NCBI RefSeq assembly: GCF_001625305.1
Contig: NW_017803713.1
Span: 830,103-894,102 of the forward strand
Source: Branchiostoma belcheri
Taxonomy: Eukaryota; Chordata; Leptocardii; Amphioxiformes; Branchiostomatidae
Direction: 5' to 3'
Length of the DNA stretch: 64,000 nucleotides
Each line of letters begins with the position of its first letter. The first letter of the stretch is position 1. Made by a program: the position numbers and the translations under genes. The notes under the pieces were generated by a model. It was not told the origin of the DNA. It ran no database searches and saw only the letters and a list, made by a program, of their open reading frames with translations. Positions 24,101 to 30,479 of this stretch are shown here, piece by piece.

Positions 24101-26663
24101 ATAGTTTTTAAATTGTCTCATTGACTATGGAAATAAGGTCGTACTTAGCATAATCTGGTTTAATTTATGGTTTTCTAAATTAAAATTAGAATATTTTTCG
24201 AGTAGAATTCCTCTCCTTTATCATGCTTCATCTCAACATGTAATCATTAATTATGAAAATGACATCCACATTAAGATAATATATGCATAGGTGTTAAAAG
24301 TAACTCTCTCTCTCCCAGCTACCTACATACCAAAAATGCTAAAAAAAACGTTGTTCCTATCTTGACTAATTGGCTTTTAAAGTTTTTACCAGAAACTAAC
24401 TTGCAAACTAACAAGCTTCTAGGGAGACCAAACTTAAACCACTTATTCCTGACAGGATAAGCTATCTGTCACCAAAACATCAAGACCATAGCATGTTCAG
24501 GACAAAAGATACAAAAACTGGACGTTCTGCAAGGTCATCCACCAGGAAGCCCATATTTGACCTTAACCTTCGTCTTCCTAAGACTTACCTGCATACCAAA
24601 TATCATCACAATCCATAAAGGCGTTCTGAAGTTACATGTGCGGAAACACACACAGACACACACACGGACACACACACAGACAGGCCAAAAACAATACCTC
24701 CATTTTTCATGGAGGTGAAAAAAATAGCTCGCTATGGTTATGGGTCATTTTTTCATACTCATTTATACCCTACTTTTTTATACCTTTACCTTTGTTTAGA
24801 GCACATTGAAGGTTGCATGAAACTGACTATTTTATGCAACACATTGACATTTCTTTACTTAAACCTCTCTATCAGCGTCAGTATGCGCCGCATACTGACG
24901 CTGGGAACGGAATACTTCAAGATGTTCTGGCGTGTAGTGGAGCTCGTGCTGTCCTTGTTGGCTCTGGCGGAAATCGGGGTTCACCTTTATACCGCCTACC
25001 TGATTCTCGGCTTCAACAAAGTTAGAGTCCAGGATAATGACAACAGTGGAGATCGTAGGTAAGGATGTGAAATATAACAGTGAATCTATGATAAACTATA
25101 TCATTGTTACCCTCTATGTACAACTTTAAAACGATGCAACTCACTCAGACTTACATTGGAGATACCAAGCGCTTCTAGCTCTGCTTGACTGTTTCTAACA
25201 GTCAATTAGATATAGAAGTCCAAATATTACATGTGTTAATGGGCCTAAATTCTCCTTCTAGCTCTGATTGGCGGATGTGTTTCCGCCAATGAGATATAGG
25301 AGGTTAACATATAATTTTAATTTTCAAATAAATTTTTTTGCATTAGCATTTTTAATGTCTTATGGTGGTGGGACTACGGCGCACTGATATGTTAACTGTG
25401 TGTATTTACATGTTAATTGTACTTTTTTGTTGTGTGGCGCTGTTAACATTATAAGTTATAAACTTGAGCGCCACACTGTCCTTGTTATGTTTTGATGTCT
25501 TGATGAATAAAAAAAGTACATCTATGATAAACATTGAAATTTTACCTATGCATTAAAACTTTCTTCATGCCATTCACCACATTTGAGGTATTTCATTGCT
25601 ATAGAATCCACACTCTATGTATCAAAGGGTACGTAGGTTTCACACCGTATCACAGAGAACTTTTCAGATTGGGAGAAGGCCTTTATCGCTCAACAATTGT
25701 GGAAGATACAATATATGGCAACTCGATTTACCTACTTTTACACAAAAAAAAAGTGAAGACAATGGAATATACAAGAATACTCTAATACTCTGACTACGAA
25801 ACGGACGATATTATATTGTCAGTGTAATGCAATGCGATGTTTGGATGTTGTTTGTCCTACCTTCTATCGTTAAAGTATTTTGTTTCAGAATATTTAATGA
25901 CGTTTGATTCGTTTCACCCCACAGATACAACAAGTACAAACAAGCTGCAAGCTGGGAGAAAATCAACACGTACATTCTCGGCTGGCTGGTCTGTGTGGCG
26001 TGTTTGAAGATGCTGTACCTCTGCCGATTCAACAAAAGGATCGCGCGTGGACCAAAAGTAACGAGAAAGGCACTGAAACCGTTGCTCAGCTTCATAGTTG
26101 TATTTAGCTTTTTGTTCATGGCGTTTTGTATGCTCGGGTTTCTGGCTCTCGGCTCCAGGCTGAGTCTGTACAGCACTTTCGTCGGAACCATGCAGACTTT
26201 GTTTTCTGTCATGCTCGGAAAAATGGACTACTACTCGGTAGAGTCGGCAGGCGGCGTCCTCGGACCGCTGATGCTGTTCTGCTTCGTCTTGTTTTTCCCC
26301 AACGTCCTGGTCATGATGTTTCTGGCCATTTTTGACGACGCCTTCCAAGAAGTCATCGAGGAGGAAGAGATCAGTGGGAAGTCAGAAAACGAGAAAATCA
26401 AAGACTACGCCGTTCATCTGTTTAGAAAGTTTGTATTGAAGAACACGGATGAGGAATTTTTTACTGTAAATCAGACATGTGTGACGGACATTGCCGAAAC
26501 GAGAGACAGGCCTTCGGCTGAAACTGTTCCTAAAATACACATAAATGGAATATCAAGAATATCAGTGATGGATTCTACTTACGAGGCGATGGAAATGGCG
26601 GAAACAGACGATTTGGTACGTCCGATTTCATCCGCGTCATCAGTTTCAACTATTCACTGTTAG
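3..26663 (+). CDS. Polycystin-1-like (PKD1 family) gene, 3' part, 21 exons
   Basis: Polycystin-1 family proteins are large, autocleaved membrane proteins that pair with PKD2-type channels. The exons (each listed below) join in frame to 1,409 residues plus a stop: 4,230 coding bases, divisible by three, with matching phases at every junction. Domain order is the GAIN end, the GPS motif HCLCDHLT/AF, a membrane helix (ITIGVLFGLYLLIVIWA), a PLAT/LH2 domain, then FTRVQRVSCCLSLL, a hallmark start of the polycystin-1 membrane region. Next come LPWWCVFF and WIDDNTRAVFIEF, both typical polycystin motifs, then C-terminal helices, a pore-like segment and an acidic tail. The 5' end (signal peptide, PKD/REJ repeats) lies left of the window, so it is partial. 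Which vertebrate member (PKD1, PKD1L1-3, PKDREJ) it matches best cannot be settled by eye. The least certain exon is that at 24800-25058. Confidence 0.93.
636..1907 (-). mobile_element. Decayed mariner-family transposon
   Basis: Inverted terminal repeats of about 40 bp, beginning CGAGGGTGGATC, lie at 636-674 and 1869-1907. Each is flanked by the TA dinucleotide (634-635 and 1908-1909) that Tc1/mariner elements duplicate. The length, 1,272 bp, is that of an intact mariner. The coding strand is minus. Confidence 0.92.
800..1760 (-). pseudogene. Mariner transposase pseudogene
   Basis: Reading the minus strand gives fragments of a mariner transposase in two or more frames. RKEIHENMVRTLGDDSPS (about 1590-1680) is from the DNA-binding half. 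LGMSNLSVRWVPR (about 1360-1400) is the linker region. DDNAPVHTA and SPDLAPSDFYLFPKL (about 880-1000) are from the catalytic core. In-frame stops and shifts separate them, so it is not functional. Confidence 0.88.
2185..2452 (+). CDS. Polycystin-1-like exon (GAIN region)
   Basis: Acceptor TATTTTCAG|GTA and donor CTTG|GTAAAT, phase 0 in and phase 1 out. It encodes VHNFTITEGASSVHVTVTP..., a beta-rich stretch in the GAIN region upstream of the GPS. Confidence 0.85.
3044..3237 (+). CDS. Polycystin-1-like exon (start of GPS)
   Basis: Phase 1 in, phase 0 out, donor GAG|GTACGC. It ends with CLFFDNDQQLWSTEGCE, the first cysteine/tryptophan block of a GPS motif. Confidence 0.92.
3391..3782. mobile_element. 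PIF/Harbinger-like MITE, copy 1
   Basis: A 392-bp element with inverted termini of about 33 bp (GGCYACARCA...TTTTATGGATG) and a TTA duplication (3388-3390, 3783-3785). TTA/TAA target duplications are typical of PIF/Harbinger. No ORF. Sits in the intron between the two GPS exons. Confidence 0.85.
4187..4423 (+). CDS. Polycystin-1-like exon (GPS cleavage site, first TM helix)
   Basis: Acceptor CCTCTAG|GTT, donor AAG|GTAAAG, 79 codons. It contains HCLCDHLTAF; in GPS proteins autocleavage falls between the Leu and Thr of HLT. About 30 residues later is one hydrophobic helix followed by the basic stop-transfer ARREDKK. Confidence 0.95.
4470..4735. repeat. Dispersed repeat (family with 22985 and 54270)
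   Basis: Contains ATTTGCTTGGGAGCAAAT and a GGCTTCACCACAT block that recur at 22985-23060 and, inverted, at 54270-54355. Probably a non-autonomous DNA element. Termini not resolved. Confidence 0.55.
4920..5030 (+). mobile_element. tRNA-derived SINE fragment (body only)
   Basis: Matches the body of the SINE at 34430 (CGATCTTGTGCCC... GGAAAGGCACTTTA... CTCAGGTGAAAATGAGT) but lacks the A-box head. 5'-truncated copy. Confidence 0.7.
5207..5305 (+). CDS. Polycystin-1-like exon (PLAT start)
   Basis: Acceptor CATTACAG|GTG, donor GAG|GTAGGG, 33 codons. HTYEVMVYTGTRANAGTSAE is the first strand of a PLAT/LH2 domain. Confidence 0.93.
5515..5700 (-). repeat. Dispersed repeat related to 9185-9530 and 11530-12030
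   Basis: Carries AATTCTAGGAATTGTACAGG and GCAATGTTTGTTTTCATT, found in opposite orientation at 9185-9530 and 11530-12030. No ORF; a DNA transposon relic is likely. Confidence 0.65.
5885..6063 (+). CDS. Polycystin-1-like exon (PLAT)
   Basis: Acceptor CCCGCAG|GTG. Ends phase 2 inside a Trp codon at TTG|GTAAGG. Encodes PLAT core strands including VFLVLRGELGQS and IYAIHIWHNNIGPDPSW. Confidence 0.95.
6296..6361 (+). CDS. Polycystin-1-like exon (PLAT)
   Basis: A 66-bp exon, phase 2 in and 2 out, encoding YLDQVIITDVQDDDKHTFLC, the typical PLAT strand after the conserved Trp. Confidence 0.92.
6440..6690. repeat. Dispersed AT-rich repeat (also 26924 and 57440)
   Basis: The stretch with GCACGACAATTGCACATCG and TACAATGTATGGCA recurs in diverged form at 26924-27030 and 57440-57620. 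Class unknown, probably a retroelement tail. Confidence 0.4.
6873..7034 (+). CDS. Polycystin-1-like exon (PLAT end and linker)
   Basis: Acceptor TATAACAG|C, donor ACAAG|GTAGGA. Encodes WLAVEEGDGKVDRVLYKA (end of PLAT), then the linker ending HLWFSVIGRPAT. Confidence 0.93.
7100..7365. repeat. (TAC)n/(ACT)n trinucleotide repeat
   Basis: Interrupted ACTACT/TACTAC microsatellite in an intron. The apparent Tyr/Thr/Leu ORFs across it are artefacts. Confidence 0.9.
7553..7618. repeat. (CT)n microsatellite
   Basis: Pyrimidine run with CTCTCT units, about 45 bp upstream of the acceptor at 7663. It may act as an extended polypyrimidine tract. Confidence 0.9.
7664..7823 (+). CDS. Polycystin-1-like exon (second TM helix)
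   Basis: Acceptor TTTTTTCAG|T, donor GAG|GTACGA. SPFTRVQRVSCCLSLLMCT is a strongly conserved polycystin-1 signature followed by a hydrophobic helix. Confidence 0.95.
7824..8384 (+). other. Intron with no recognised content
   Basis: Nothing beyond ordinary AT-rich intron sequence. A short ORF (7871-8281) has no recognisable features. Confidence 0.6.
8385..8490 (+). CDS. Polycystin-1-like exon (third TM helix)
   Basis: Acceptor GTTACAG|ATA, donor ACTG|GTAACG, phase 0 in, 1 out. Encodes IIIGIQSALMVIPVNLIIV and a basic segment RNCAARPPRK. Confidence 0.92.
8791..9007. mobile_element. Long perfect-like foldback hairpin
   Basis: Two arms of about 100 bp (8791-8893 and 8904-9007) are nearly perfect inverted copies, starting GCTAGGAGTGTCAAAATG and ending with its complement. 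The loop is about 10 bp. No ORF. Probably a foldback MITE. Confidence 0.88.
9185..9535 (+). repeat. Dispersed repeat, copy in intron 10
   Basis: About 350 bp, shares AGGGTTATTGTTTGCATG, GGGTCACAGAAAG, TTTCCAGGAAT and CCTAGAATTCTTG with 11530-12030, and is inverted relative to 5515-5700. Ends about 50 bp before an exon. Confidence 0.75.
9586..9834 (+). CDS. Polycystin-1-like exon (cytoplasmic Ser/Thr/Glu-rich loop)
   Basis: Phase 1 in and 1 out, donor TTAG|GTTTAT (non-optimal). Encodes a low-complexity Ser, Thr and Glu loop between membrane helices, with no recognisable fold. Frame closure supports it, but sequence conservation cannot be judged. Confidence 0.75.
10544..10636 (+). CDS. Polycystin-1-like exon (pre-helix basic segment)
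   Basis: Phase 1 in and 1 out, donor TTTG|GTAAGA. The basic run KNKKRKKR leads to LPWWCVFF, a conserved polycystin-1 helix start. Confidence 0.93.
11199..11386 (+). CDS. Polycystin-1-like exon (two TM helices)
   Basis: Acceptor AAATGCAG|CA, donor AAA|GTAAAA. Encodes WLLVLGTCVVSSFFTMLYGF and the second helix ISQPLKIILLGFFFALLIK; the QPLK block is a family hallmark. Confidence 0.94.
11530..12030 (+). repeat. Dispersed repeat, longest copy
   Basis: Same orientation and block order as 9185-9535, about 500 bp with extra internal sequence. No ORF of note. Confidence 0.75.
12582..12662 (+). CDS. Polycystin-1-like exon (acidic linker)
   Basis: Acceptor ATTACCAAAG|AAG, donor CAT|GTTGGT, 27 codons, phase 0 both sides. 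Encodes an acidic linker (PDSLEDDLSPSQLRDDE). Splice sites are weak and position is inferred from frame and location. Confidence 0.72.
12835..12926 (-). mobile_element. tRNA-derived SINE head, degraded
   Basis: Minus strand carries the SINE B box (GGTTCGAAT-like) and the anticodon-region block seen at 34430. Both ends are lost. Confidence 0.65.
13256..13492 (+). CDS. Polycystin-1-like exon (TM helix, start of extracellular domain)
   Basis: Acceptor TTTCAG|ACT, donor AAG|GTAAGA. A basic, charged segment precedes a helix (YDFVFYTSYIILLLVIANG), then SRDSSMYHMNTHL, the entry to the large extracellular polycystin (TOP-like) domain. Confidence 0.94.
13659..14378. mobile_element. 720-bp foldback MITE, intact copy
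   Basis: Inverted arms of about 280 bp starting ATTATGTTTACCGAAGG (left) and ending with its complement (right). Within each arm is a smaller hairpin based on GGTCTGCTCTG/CAGAGCAGACC. Other copies are at 41126-41273 plus 51381-51512 (interrupted) and 59213-59452. No ORF. Confidence 0.9.
14421..14589 (+). CDS. Polycystin-1-like exon (polycystin extracellular domain)
   Basis: Acceptor TATATCAG|ATC, donor AAAG|GTTTGT. Encodes DFATFWKFVRDHVV and, further on, LVGRPRLRQIRVQK, both characteristic of the polycystin extracellular domain. Confidence 0.94.
14590..15048 (+). other. Intron with no recognised content
   Basis: AT-rich intron sequence. No element or conserved signal seen. Confidence 0.6.
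15049..15249 (+). CDS. Polycystin-1-like exon (polycystin extracellular domain)
   Basis: Phase 1 in and out. Encodes a Cys-containing segment (ESCDVPAPLWRMLTDC), then WIYQYASLSG just before the donor AGTG|GTAAGA. Confidence 0.93.
15290..15532 (+). repeat. 31-bp minisatellite, left part
   Basis: Tandem units of about 31 bp (GGTGTTACTGGTTCACTG, then TGCACTGAAGCTA), degenerate near the exon and cleaner rightwards. Interrupted at 15533 by the LTR element and continuing at 21829. Confidence 0.9.
15561..15596 (+). promoter_or_regulatory. U3 hairpin with paired CACGTG E-boxes
   Basis: GTCTGGGGTCACGTG and its complement CACGTGACCCAGAC flank a short GTGAGAG-type loop, forming a near-perfect hairpin with one bulged base. 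Each arm holds CACGTG, the core bound by MYC/USF/TFE bHLH factors. Repeated at 16941-16976 and in LTR 3. Confidence 0.75.
15662..15670 (+). promoter_or_regulatory. LTR TATA box
   Basis: CTATAAAATAG downstream of GC boxes and an octamer. The same element is at 17042-17050 in LTR 2. The third LTR lacks it. Confidence 0.8.
16486..16505. other. Assembly gap (20 N)
   Basis: Run of N in the left internal region of the LTR complex. The sequence just right of it resembles a piece of LTR (CTGTAACTGTTCCGTTG), so true order and length here are uncertain. Confidence 0.99.
16875..16894 (+). promoter_or_regulatory. Hairpin upstream of polypurine tract, left unit
   Basis: Perfect 8-bp stem AATGATGC/GCATCATT with GGGA loop, then a purine-rich GGCGGGGGATGG directly before LTR 2, a plausible plus-strand primer. 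Confidence 0.7.
16913..17430 (+). repeat. Middle LTR (LTR 2), 518 bp
   Basis: Starts TGTAACAGGCC, ends GTTTGTTACA. Differs from LTR 1 mainly in two small clusters (17068-17088 and 17225-17262). It serves as 3' LTR of the left unit and 5' LTR of the right unit. AATAAA at 17254-17259. Confidence 0.95.
17431..17484 (+). promoter_or_regulatory. Extended primer-binding site, tRNA-Glu(CTC)
   Basis: Directly after LTR 2. The reverse complement reads as the 3' two thirds of a tRNA-Glu: anticodon arm GGCGCTCTCACCGCC with CTC anticodon, T arm GGTTCGATTCC, acceptor end and CCA. Ordinary sites cover 8-18 nt; this one covers roughly 50. After LTR 1 only the first 13-14 bases (16051-16064) match. Confidence 0.9.
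17485..18647 (+). other. LTR element leader
   Basis: About 1.2 kb between the primer-binding site and the Gag-like ORF. No ORF of note; presumably 5' leader and packaging region. Confidence 0.6.
18648..19907 (+). CDS. Gag-like zinc-knuckle protein of LTR element, 419 aa
   Basis: Intact ORF in the same orientation as the LTRs, starting at MSEMKG. Residues 109-122 (CFLCNRLGHWKRQC) form a CX2CX4HX4C zinc knuckle like that of retroelement nucleocapsids. Upstream is only about 100 residues with no visible capsid homology. Downstream is a Pro/Ser/Thr-rich region with about five copies of a TPPVPVPRTSGAE-type repeat (19330-19520, 33-bp units), then a basic RRRPSPRRN patch. The ORF is open despite the lack of pol, so it is either young or maintained. 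It could package element RNA in trans with an autonomous partner; this is inferred. Confidence 0.82.
   Translation: MSEMKGQFVLGAYQGQGMIWSSPGAGIRSSIPFSIPNWSKLSEVDDKALSGLVVAMGRAVLEVQRTQQEQIATLCRLFVCSLNGLRERLASNHSSSRYRGPRSPRTHPCFLCNRLGHWKRQCPLRYSPGHKGRNNHPPSLPIRSDYDTPALADATTTHSGSGPLTPHGLRSAGPFSSSFPASPNSDSRGTPVLTPVAPVLPSAPATDVHVPPPVSVLLPTPGAARAESPVTPPVPVPRTSVTPPVPVLRTSVTPPVPVPRTSGAESPVTPPVPVPRTSGAETPVTPPVPVLPTTSTTVPTTSLRRRPSPRRNRPEHMNTSISVPDYVPLSYSDSETDHLHPNVCQVNTDCSQDEGLTGQGPPSDRPGPRGESLEVDPSPPPSRSVAHDSLPNSWSPVTHLMSSLVRAFNRPPKLESFSI
20341..20618 (+). CDS. Possible small second ORF of LTR element
   Basis: An ORF beginning MRKYFPFFDEIRYSMDQQG (about 91 residues) follows Gag by 430 bp. No motif recognised; it may be chance. 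Confidence 0.2.
21626..21645 (+). promoter_or_regulatory. Hairpin upstream of polypurine tract, right unit
   Basis: Identical to 16875-16894 and likewise followed by GGCGGGGGATGG (21652-21663) and an LTR. Confidence 0.7.
21664..21828 (+). repeat. 3' LTR (LTR 3), internally deleted to 165 bp
   Basis: Has both LTR ends but lacks the 353 bp equivalent to 15602-15954, so it has no TATA box, R region or AATAAA. Junction is GACACGTC/GAGTCTAAGG. Confidence 0.92.
21829..22402 (+). repeat. 31-bp minisatellite, right part
   Basis: About 18 units continuing the array interrupted at 15532. Variants carry TTTATTGAAGC or GAGTTTGTGCACTGGAGC. Confidence 0.92.
22623..22867 (+). CDS. Polycystin-1-like exon (end of extracellular domain)
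   Basis: Acceptor CATTTGCAG|CG, donor GAG|GTAAGG. Encodes YHGGGYLVEL and DWIDDNTRAVFIEFIVYNAN, the most diagnostic motif of polycystins. Lies beyond the LTR-element-bearing intron. Confidence 0.96.
22985..23060. repeat. Dispersed repeat fragment (family of 4470)
   Basis: ATTTGCTTTGGAGCAAATAC and GGTTCACCACAT match 4470-4540. Confidence 0.55.
23301..23426 (+). repeat. Short tandem duplication
   Basis: A block starting AAATGCTCTGTGCAGGTG and ending AGCCAATCAGCAAG occurs twice, with a truncated third start between them. Confidence 0.85.
23670..23775 (+). CDS. Polycystin-1-like exon (TM helix)
   Basis: Acceptor TTTTCAG|ATT, donor GAAG|GTAGGA. Encodes YPYTAAWGFVTLGCHGLFLL, the helix after the extracellular domain. 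Confidence 0.93.
24280..24718. repeat. Probable dispersed element with CA-rich end
   Basis: Ends in (CA)-rich ACACACAGACACACACACGG, then CCTCCATTTTTCATGGAGG, a short palindrome. Looks like a MITE or retroelement tail; no ORF. Confidence 0.45.
24800..25058 (+). CDS. Polycystin-1-like exon (TM helices; 5' boundary uncertain)
   Basis: The 3' part (RRILTLGTEYFKMFWRVVEL, then a hydrophobic helix and a polar loop) is clearly polycystin. Phase forces the acceptor at GTTTAG|AG (24798-24799). That adds an unusual hydrophobic leader (ILCNTLTFLYLNL). Better-placed CAG sites near 24875-24890 would shift the frame, so the first 80 bases need transcript support. Confidence 0.72.
25059..25924 (+). other. 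Intron with small hairpins
   Basis: Contains an inverted pair TGTGTGGCGCT/GAGCGCCACACT around 25430-25480. Otherwise nothing recognised. Confidence 0.5.
25925..26663 (+). CDS. Polycystin-1-like terminal exon (pore helices, cytoplasmic tail)
   Basis: Acceptor CCCCACAG|A, stop TAG at 26661-26663. Encodes ILGWLVCVACLKMLYLC, then FIVVFSFLFMAFCMLGFLAL, the pore-like TFVGTMQTLFSVMLGKMDY and the last helix with NVLVMMFLAIFDDAF. An acidic cytoplasmic tail of about 110 residues follows. Confidence 0.95.
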
Positions 26664-29200
26664 ATTCTTCACATTCTTATAAACCGTTATAAATTATGCC
26701 GACTTTTAAATGTTGGAAAGATGGTTTATTCCTTAGATTATGTTTGCGGCAAGGTGAAAATCTAGAGATCGCTGGATCTTTGAGTAAGTTGCTGAAGCAA
26801 TGGAAGGATCACAGCGGAAGGCAGGACGTATGTTTGTGGTGTGACGTCACAAAAACCATAACGTGAAAATTTCAAGCTTGTTGGCTCAAGTGTAATTGCA
26901 TAATTGTGGGCCGATGAGCATGATAATAATAACTTTTATTGCGCAACAGTTGTACTGAGGGTACAAAGTATGGCATCTACTAACTTAATTAAGTACATAT
27001 GAACTACATTTTCATAACCTAACTAATACAAAAGTGGATGGCTTGTATGAGATATCAACTTACACAATCGTTGGAGGATTTTCTAATATCCCTACAGTCT
27101 TTAATATATATATCAATATATATAGCATGTAGGGGTTGTCACATGATATGAGACTGAAACAGTATCAACGAAGTGCAGGTATTATGGAAGTAAGAAGCCT
27201 CTAGAAAAACAATAATTCTGTTAAATTGATAAGTGACAACTTGATTAATCCTTCCTTGTATTATTGGTTTCGCTATTCCTATGATAATTGATTATTCAAG
27301 TTTTTCGATACCTAATTTCTATTCCCTAATAAACCTCCCATAAACACGCAATTTAATGTTCTTCAAATAAAACGCTGTAGATTATATATCTGGTAATGGT
27401 AACTAATATAATAAGCTGTGATGAGAGCGGCGAAGATGATAAATATGATAATAATATGAATATGAATAGGATACAAGGATAACAGAATAACGTAAAAGTC
27501 TTAACAACTATTAGAAAATAAACTAATCTAGGACTTGAAGATTTATTTTCTCTTTTTAATGTAATTGAAGATAAATTCACATAATTTTTCTATTGTATGG
27601 TTATTACTGGTGACCGAATACCTCATTCTTTATTCTACCTTTATACAGTTTATCTAAGTGGATTGTTAAGAACATCAGATACTTATAAATAATACAATGA
27701 CACAATACATACGTATTCGCCAATCTGTATGTAGGAGAGAAGATTGGGCGTCCTTAATTAATAAATAAGTGATATTGTGTATTGAACGTGTCACAATACA
27801 TACTATGTCATATTAAAGGGGTAGCGTCTCCTACCGACAAGTAGGATACTGCAAGTATCGTTTAACAGCTAAAGAATAGTATAAGATGGCTTGGTTTTAT
27901 ATTGACGACATTGGTCAACGACCTTTAAAAATAAGACAATAATTATTAGGGTTTAAATAATATCCGTCTATAGGTGTCATCTATAATATTCTTTTGAATT
28001 CTTGACAATTAAATACAGTAAAAGATACACACAATCTGGTCTTTTTATTCATAGCCTTATGTAGCTAGATATTGAGAAAAAAGACAAGTTCACAATACAC
28101 ACAATTTATTCATTTCTGTGTTCTTTATCCAAGGTGACACTCATCGGTGATTAACCACTGCCATTCGGAGTGGCCCTGGGTGCATTCTTATCATATTATC
28201 ATATACAATATTACATACCACTTACATACCACATACCCTTGAAAAGAGGAGGGAGGACCTAAGTTTGAAATTTGCCAGATCCCTTTTCCGTTCCCCCTTT
28301 AGACCCTGGTTACCCCCATCCCGTGAGACTATCCACATCAGAACATGCAAACAGACTAACCAGCTCACTGCCCCCCTCCCCAAAACAAATCGATATAAAA
28401 ATAGCCCGATCCCTTATCTTACAAACCTATTAAACAAATATGGCACATAGTAAATCTCCCATGACCAATCCTATCAAGATTAGTTTTCATGTAACATGCT
28501 AAAAAATTATTATTTTTTACACTGATGATATTGATAACTTATTGGTTGATATTGCGAATATTGTGAAGCTCATTTTACGCACTTGCTTAGTTGTCTATAT
28601 GTTAACTGTGAAATACACACTTGTTTAGTTGTCTATTTGTTAACTATGCAATATTTGTTTCTCTGTTTTTAAACACTAGCATGCAATTCAGTGCTACTTT
28701 TTTAGTTGCGCTGCCACATGCTAGATATTGTACTCATCGATCAATCAATAAACAATTATTATACGACAGTTTAAACAGTACCGTACAAAACAAGACAAAA
28801 ACATAATTAAACGTGAAAATATCAAAATCGTTATCTATACTCGCAATTGGGTCATGACCTCCAAATCCAATATGGCGGAAGTTTGCTAGAGGAAACGCTG
28901 TGTTTGTTTCCGGGTTAACATGTGCAAGCAGAAATTTCCTCTTCCGGGTTGAGGTAGGAGAAGTTGAGGAAGTAAGTCAGCGAAAATAGATTGAGTGCAC
29001 AAGAAATATATAATTACCTCTGCTATGTATGAAGATGATTGGCCAGCTGTTAACTTCAGCAAATGCTGAAATGTTTGAATTCATTTATTTAACCCTTGAA
29101 ATTGACCAGATGACCCCTTTTCCCTGAGGATATAACATGGCAATATGCACTGAATTGATTGCTTTGTTTGTTTGTTTGCTTCGTATAACCGGTTAACTGC
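26664..29200. other. Intergenic, no gene recognised
   Basis: 3' flank of the polycystin gene. AT-rich, with one dispersed repeat at 26924-27030 and a possible AATAAA near 27366. No convincing ORF. Confidence 0.6.
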
Positions 29201-29329
29201 CTTTAGGCGTAACACACCAGTTTTGTACAAGCTGTGTAAGACGGGACTGTAAGGTTTGAACCACTCACACTGGGAAGGACCCCTACTTGGTGATAAGTGC
29301 GGTGGGTTACGTTCTGTGACGGGACCTCC

Positions 29330-29492
29330 ATGTAACGCCCTATCCGAGGGACGTCCTTAACCGAAGCTAGGGACACATTCACACCTGAGTGAAGTAAGGA
29401 AAGTCGTGTCAAGTGCCTTTTCCAAGGACACAAGATCGGTGACCCGGACCTCTTGGTCCTGAGCCGAACACGCTACCGCTACGCCACACGCC
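29330..29492 (-). mobile_element. tRNA-derived SINE, minus strand, B-box deleted
   Basis: Reads on the minus strand as GGCGTGTGGCGTAGCGGTAG, then the body with AAGATCGGTG complement. About 20 bp around the B box are missing relative to the 34430 copy. Confidence 0.75.
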
Positions 29493-29799
29493 CCACAATT
29501 GTGGTAGGGTTACAGTGAAACAGGCATTTAATTTTTTTTTTTCATTTAGTGGCCACTAATGTACATTTCGTATATTTCAAATTGTAGAATAATCAGTGAA
29601 GGGCCCTTGTTTGGCTGGATGAGTGGGCAGGTAACGTGGGTGATTTGGAATCTCTCAACACTGGGCGGTGCCGTAGTTAGCTATAGATGTGTGTACAGTC
29701 AATATATTTAGGGGTGTGCCGCAATTTAGAATGCTTTGTTTTTCGTTCAAAACGTCTGTGTACTATTCGCAACTACCCACTGCATAAATCTTATTTTTG

Positions 29800-30215
29800 C
29801 AATATGTAAACCCAGACCCTCGAGCAAATCTGTTTAAACCTTGTCTGTGTGTGTGTGTGTTTGTGTAGGGGAACCCCCCGCCCGTTTCTGCCGCATGTTT
29901 TGGCTGTCTCATTAGCAGTTTGGGCGTTTTGTATACGTATTGGTGGGAACGGCTGCTGAGACTAAGTTAACTACTACAGCGAGCGACTACCGTCTGTGTA
30001 CAAGTTCCTTCAAAGACCGAAATGCAGCTACCTGTACACACTGAACAACTTTAACAGCACTGTTTCTCTCGAAAGGTACGTAGGCGTAGGTTTGTTGTTG
30101 TACTGATGAATGAACGGTCGGCCTTGACCTGCTGCGCTGACGTATGGTGCACACAACACAGCAAGGCAACTTGCGGAGTCGTTCTGAGGGCGCGTCTGTT
30201 TTCACTTAAATCTGG
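29800..30215. repeat. Diverged duplicated non-coding block, copy 1
   Basis: Shares in order TGTGTAGGGGAACCCC, GTTTCTGCC, CACTGTTTCTCT, TTGTTGTACT, GCCTTGACCTGCTG and GCACACA with 32235-32620. Direct orientation. Confidence 0.7.
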
Positions 30216-30345
30216 TTCATTGACAAGGAAAAATCGTCACTGACAAATTAAGCTGGAGTTACGATCGAAAGAGGAACTAAACAGATAGAACACATTGTTT
30301 GGAAACCGTTTGGGACAACCACTGTAATTAATGTCAACAGACGAC

Positions 30346-30470
30346 GCGTGGCGTCGGTGGCGCAACGGTTAGAGCGTTGGACTCGGAACCAATAAGTCCC
30401 GGGTTCGATACTCACCGTGGCCCGACGTTGTGCCCTTGTGAAAGGTACTTTAGACGACTTCACCACCATT
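30346..30470 (+). mobile_element. tRNA-derived SINE, plus strand
   Basis: A-box region TGGCGCAACGGTTAGAG and B box GGGTTCGATAC. Followed by the SINE body (GTGCCCTTGTGAAAGG). Confidence 0.8.
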
Positions 30471-30479
30471 TACGGTGTC

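Noticed and set aside
25140..25310. Histone-type 3' stem-loop or small RNA gene
   Set aside because: Short imperfect hairpins only, with no consensus stem-loop or promoter.
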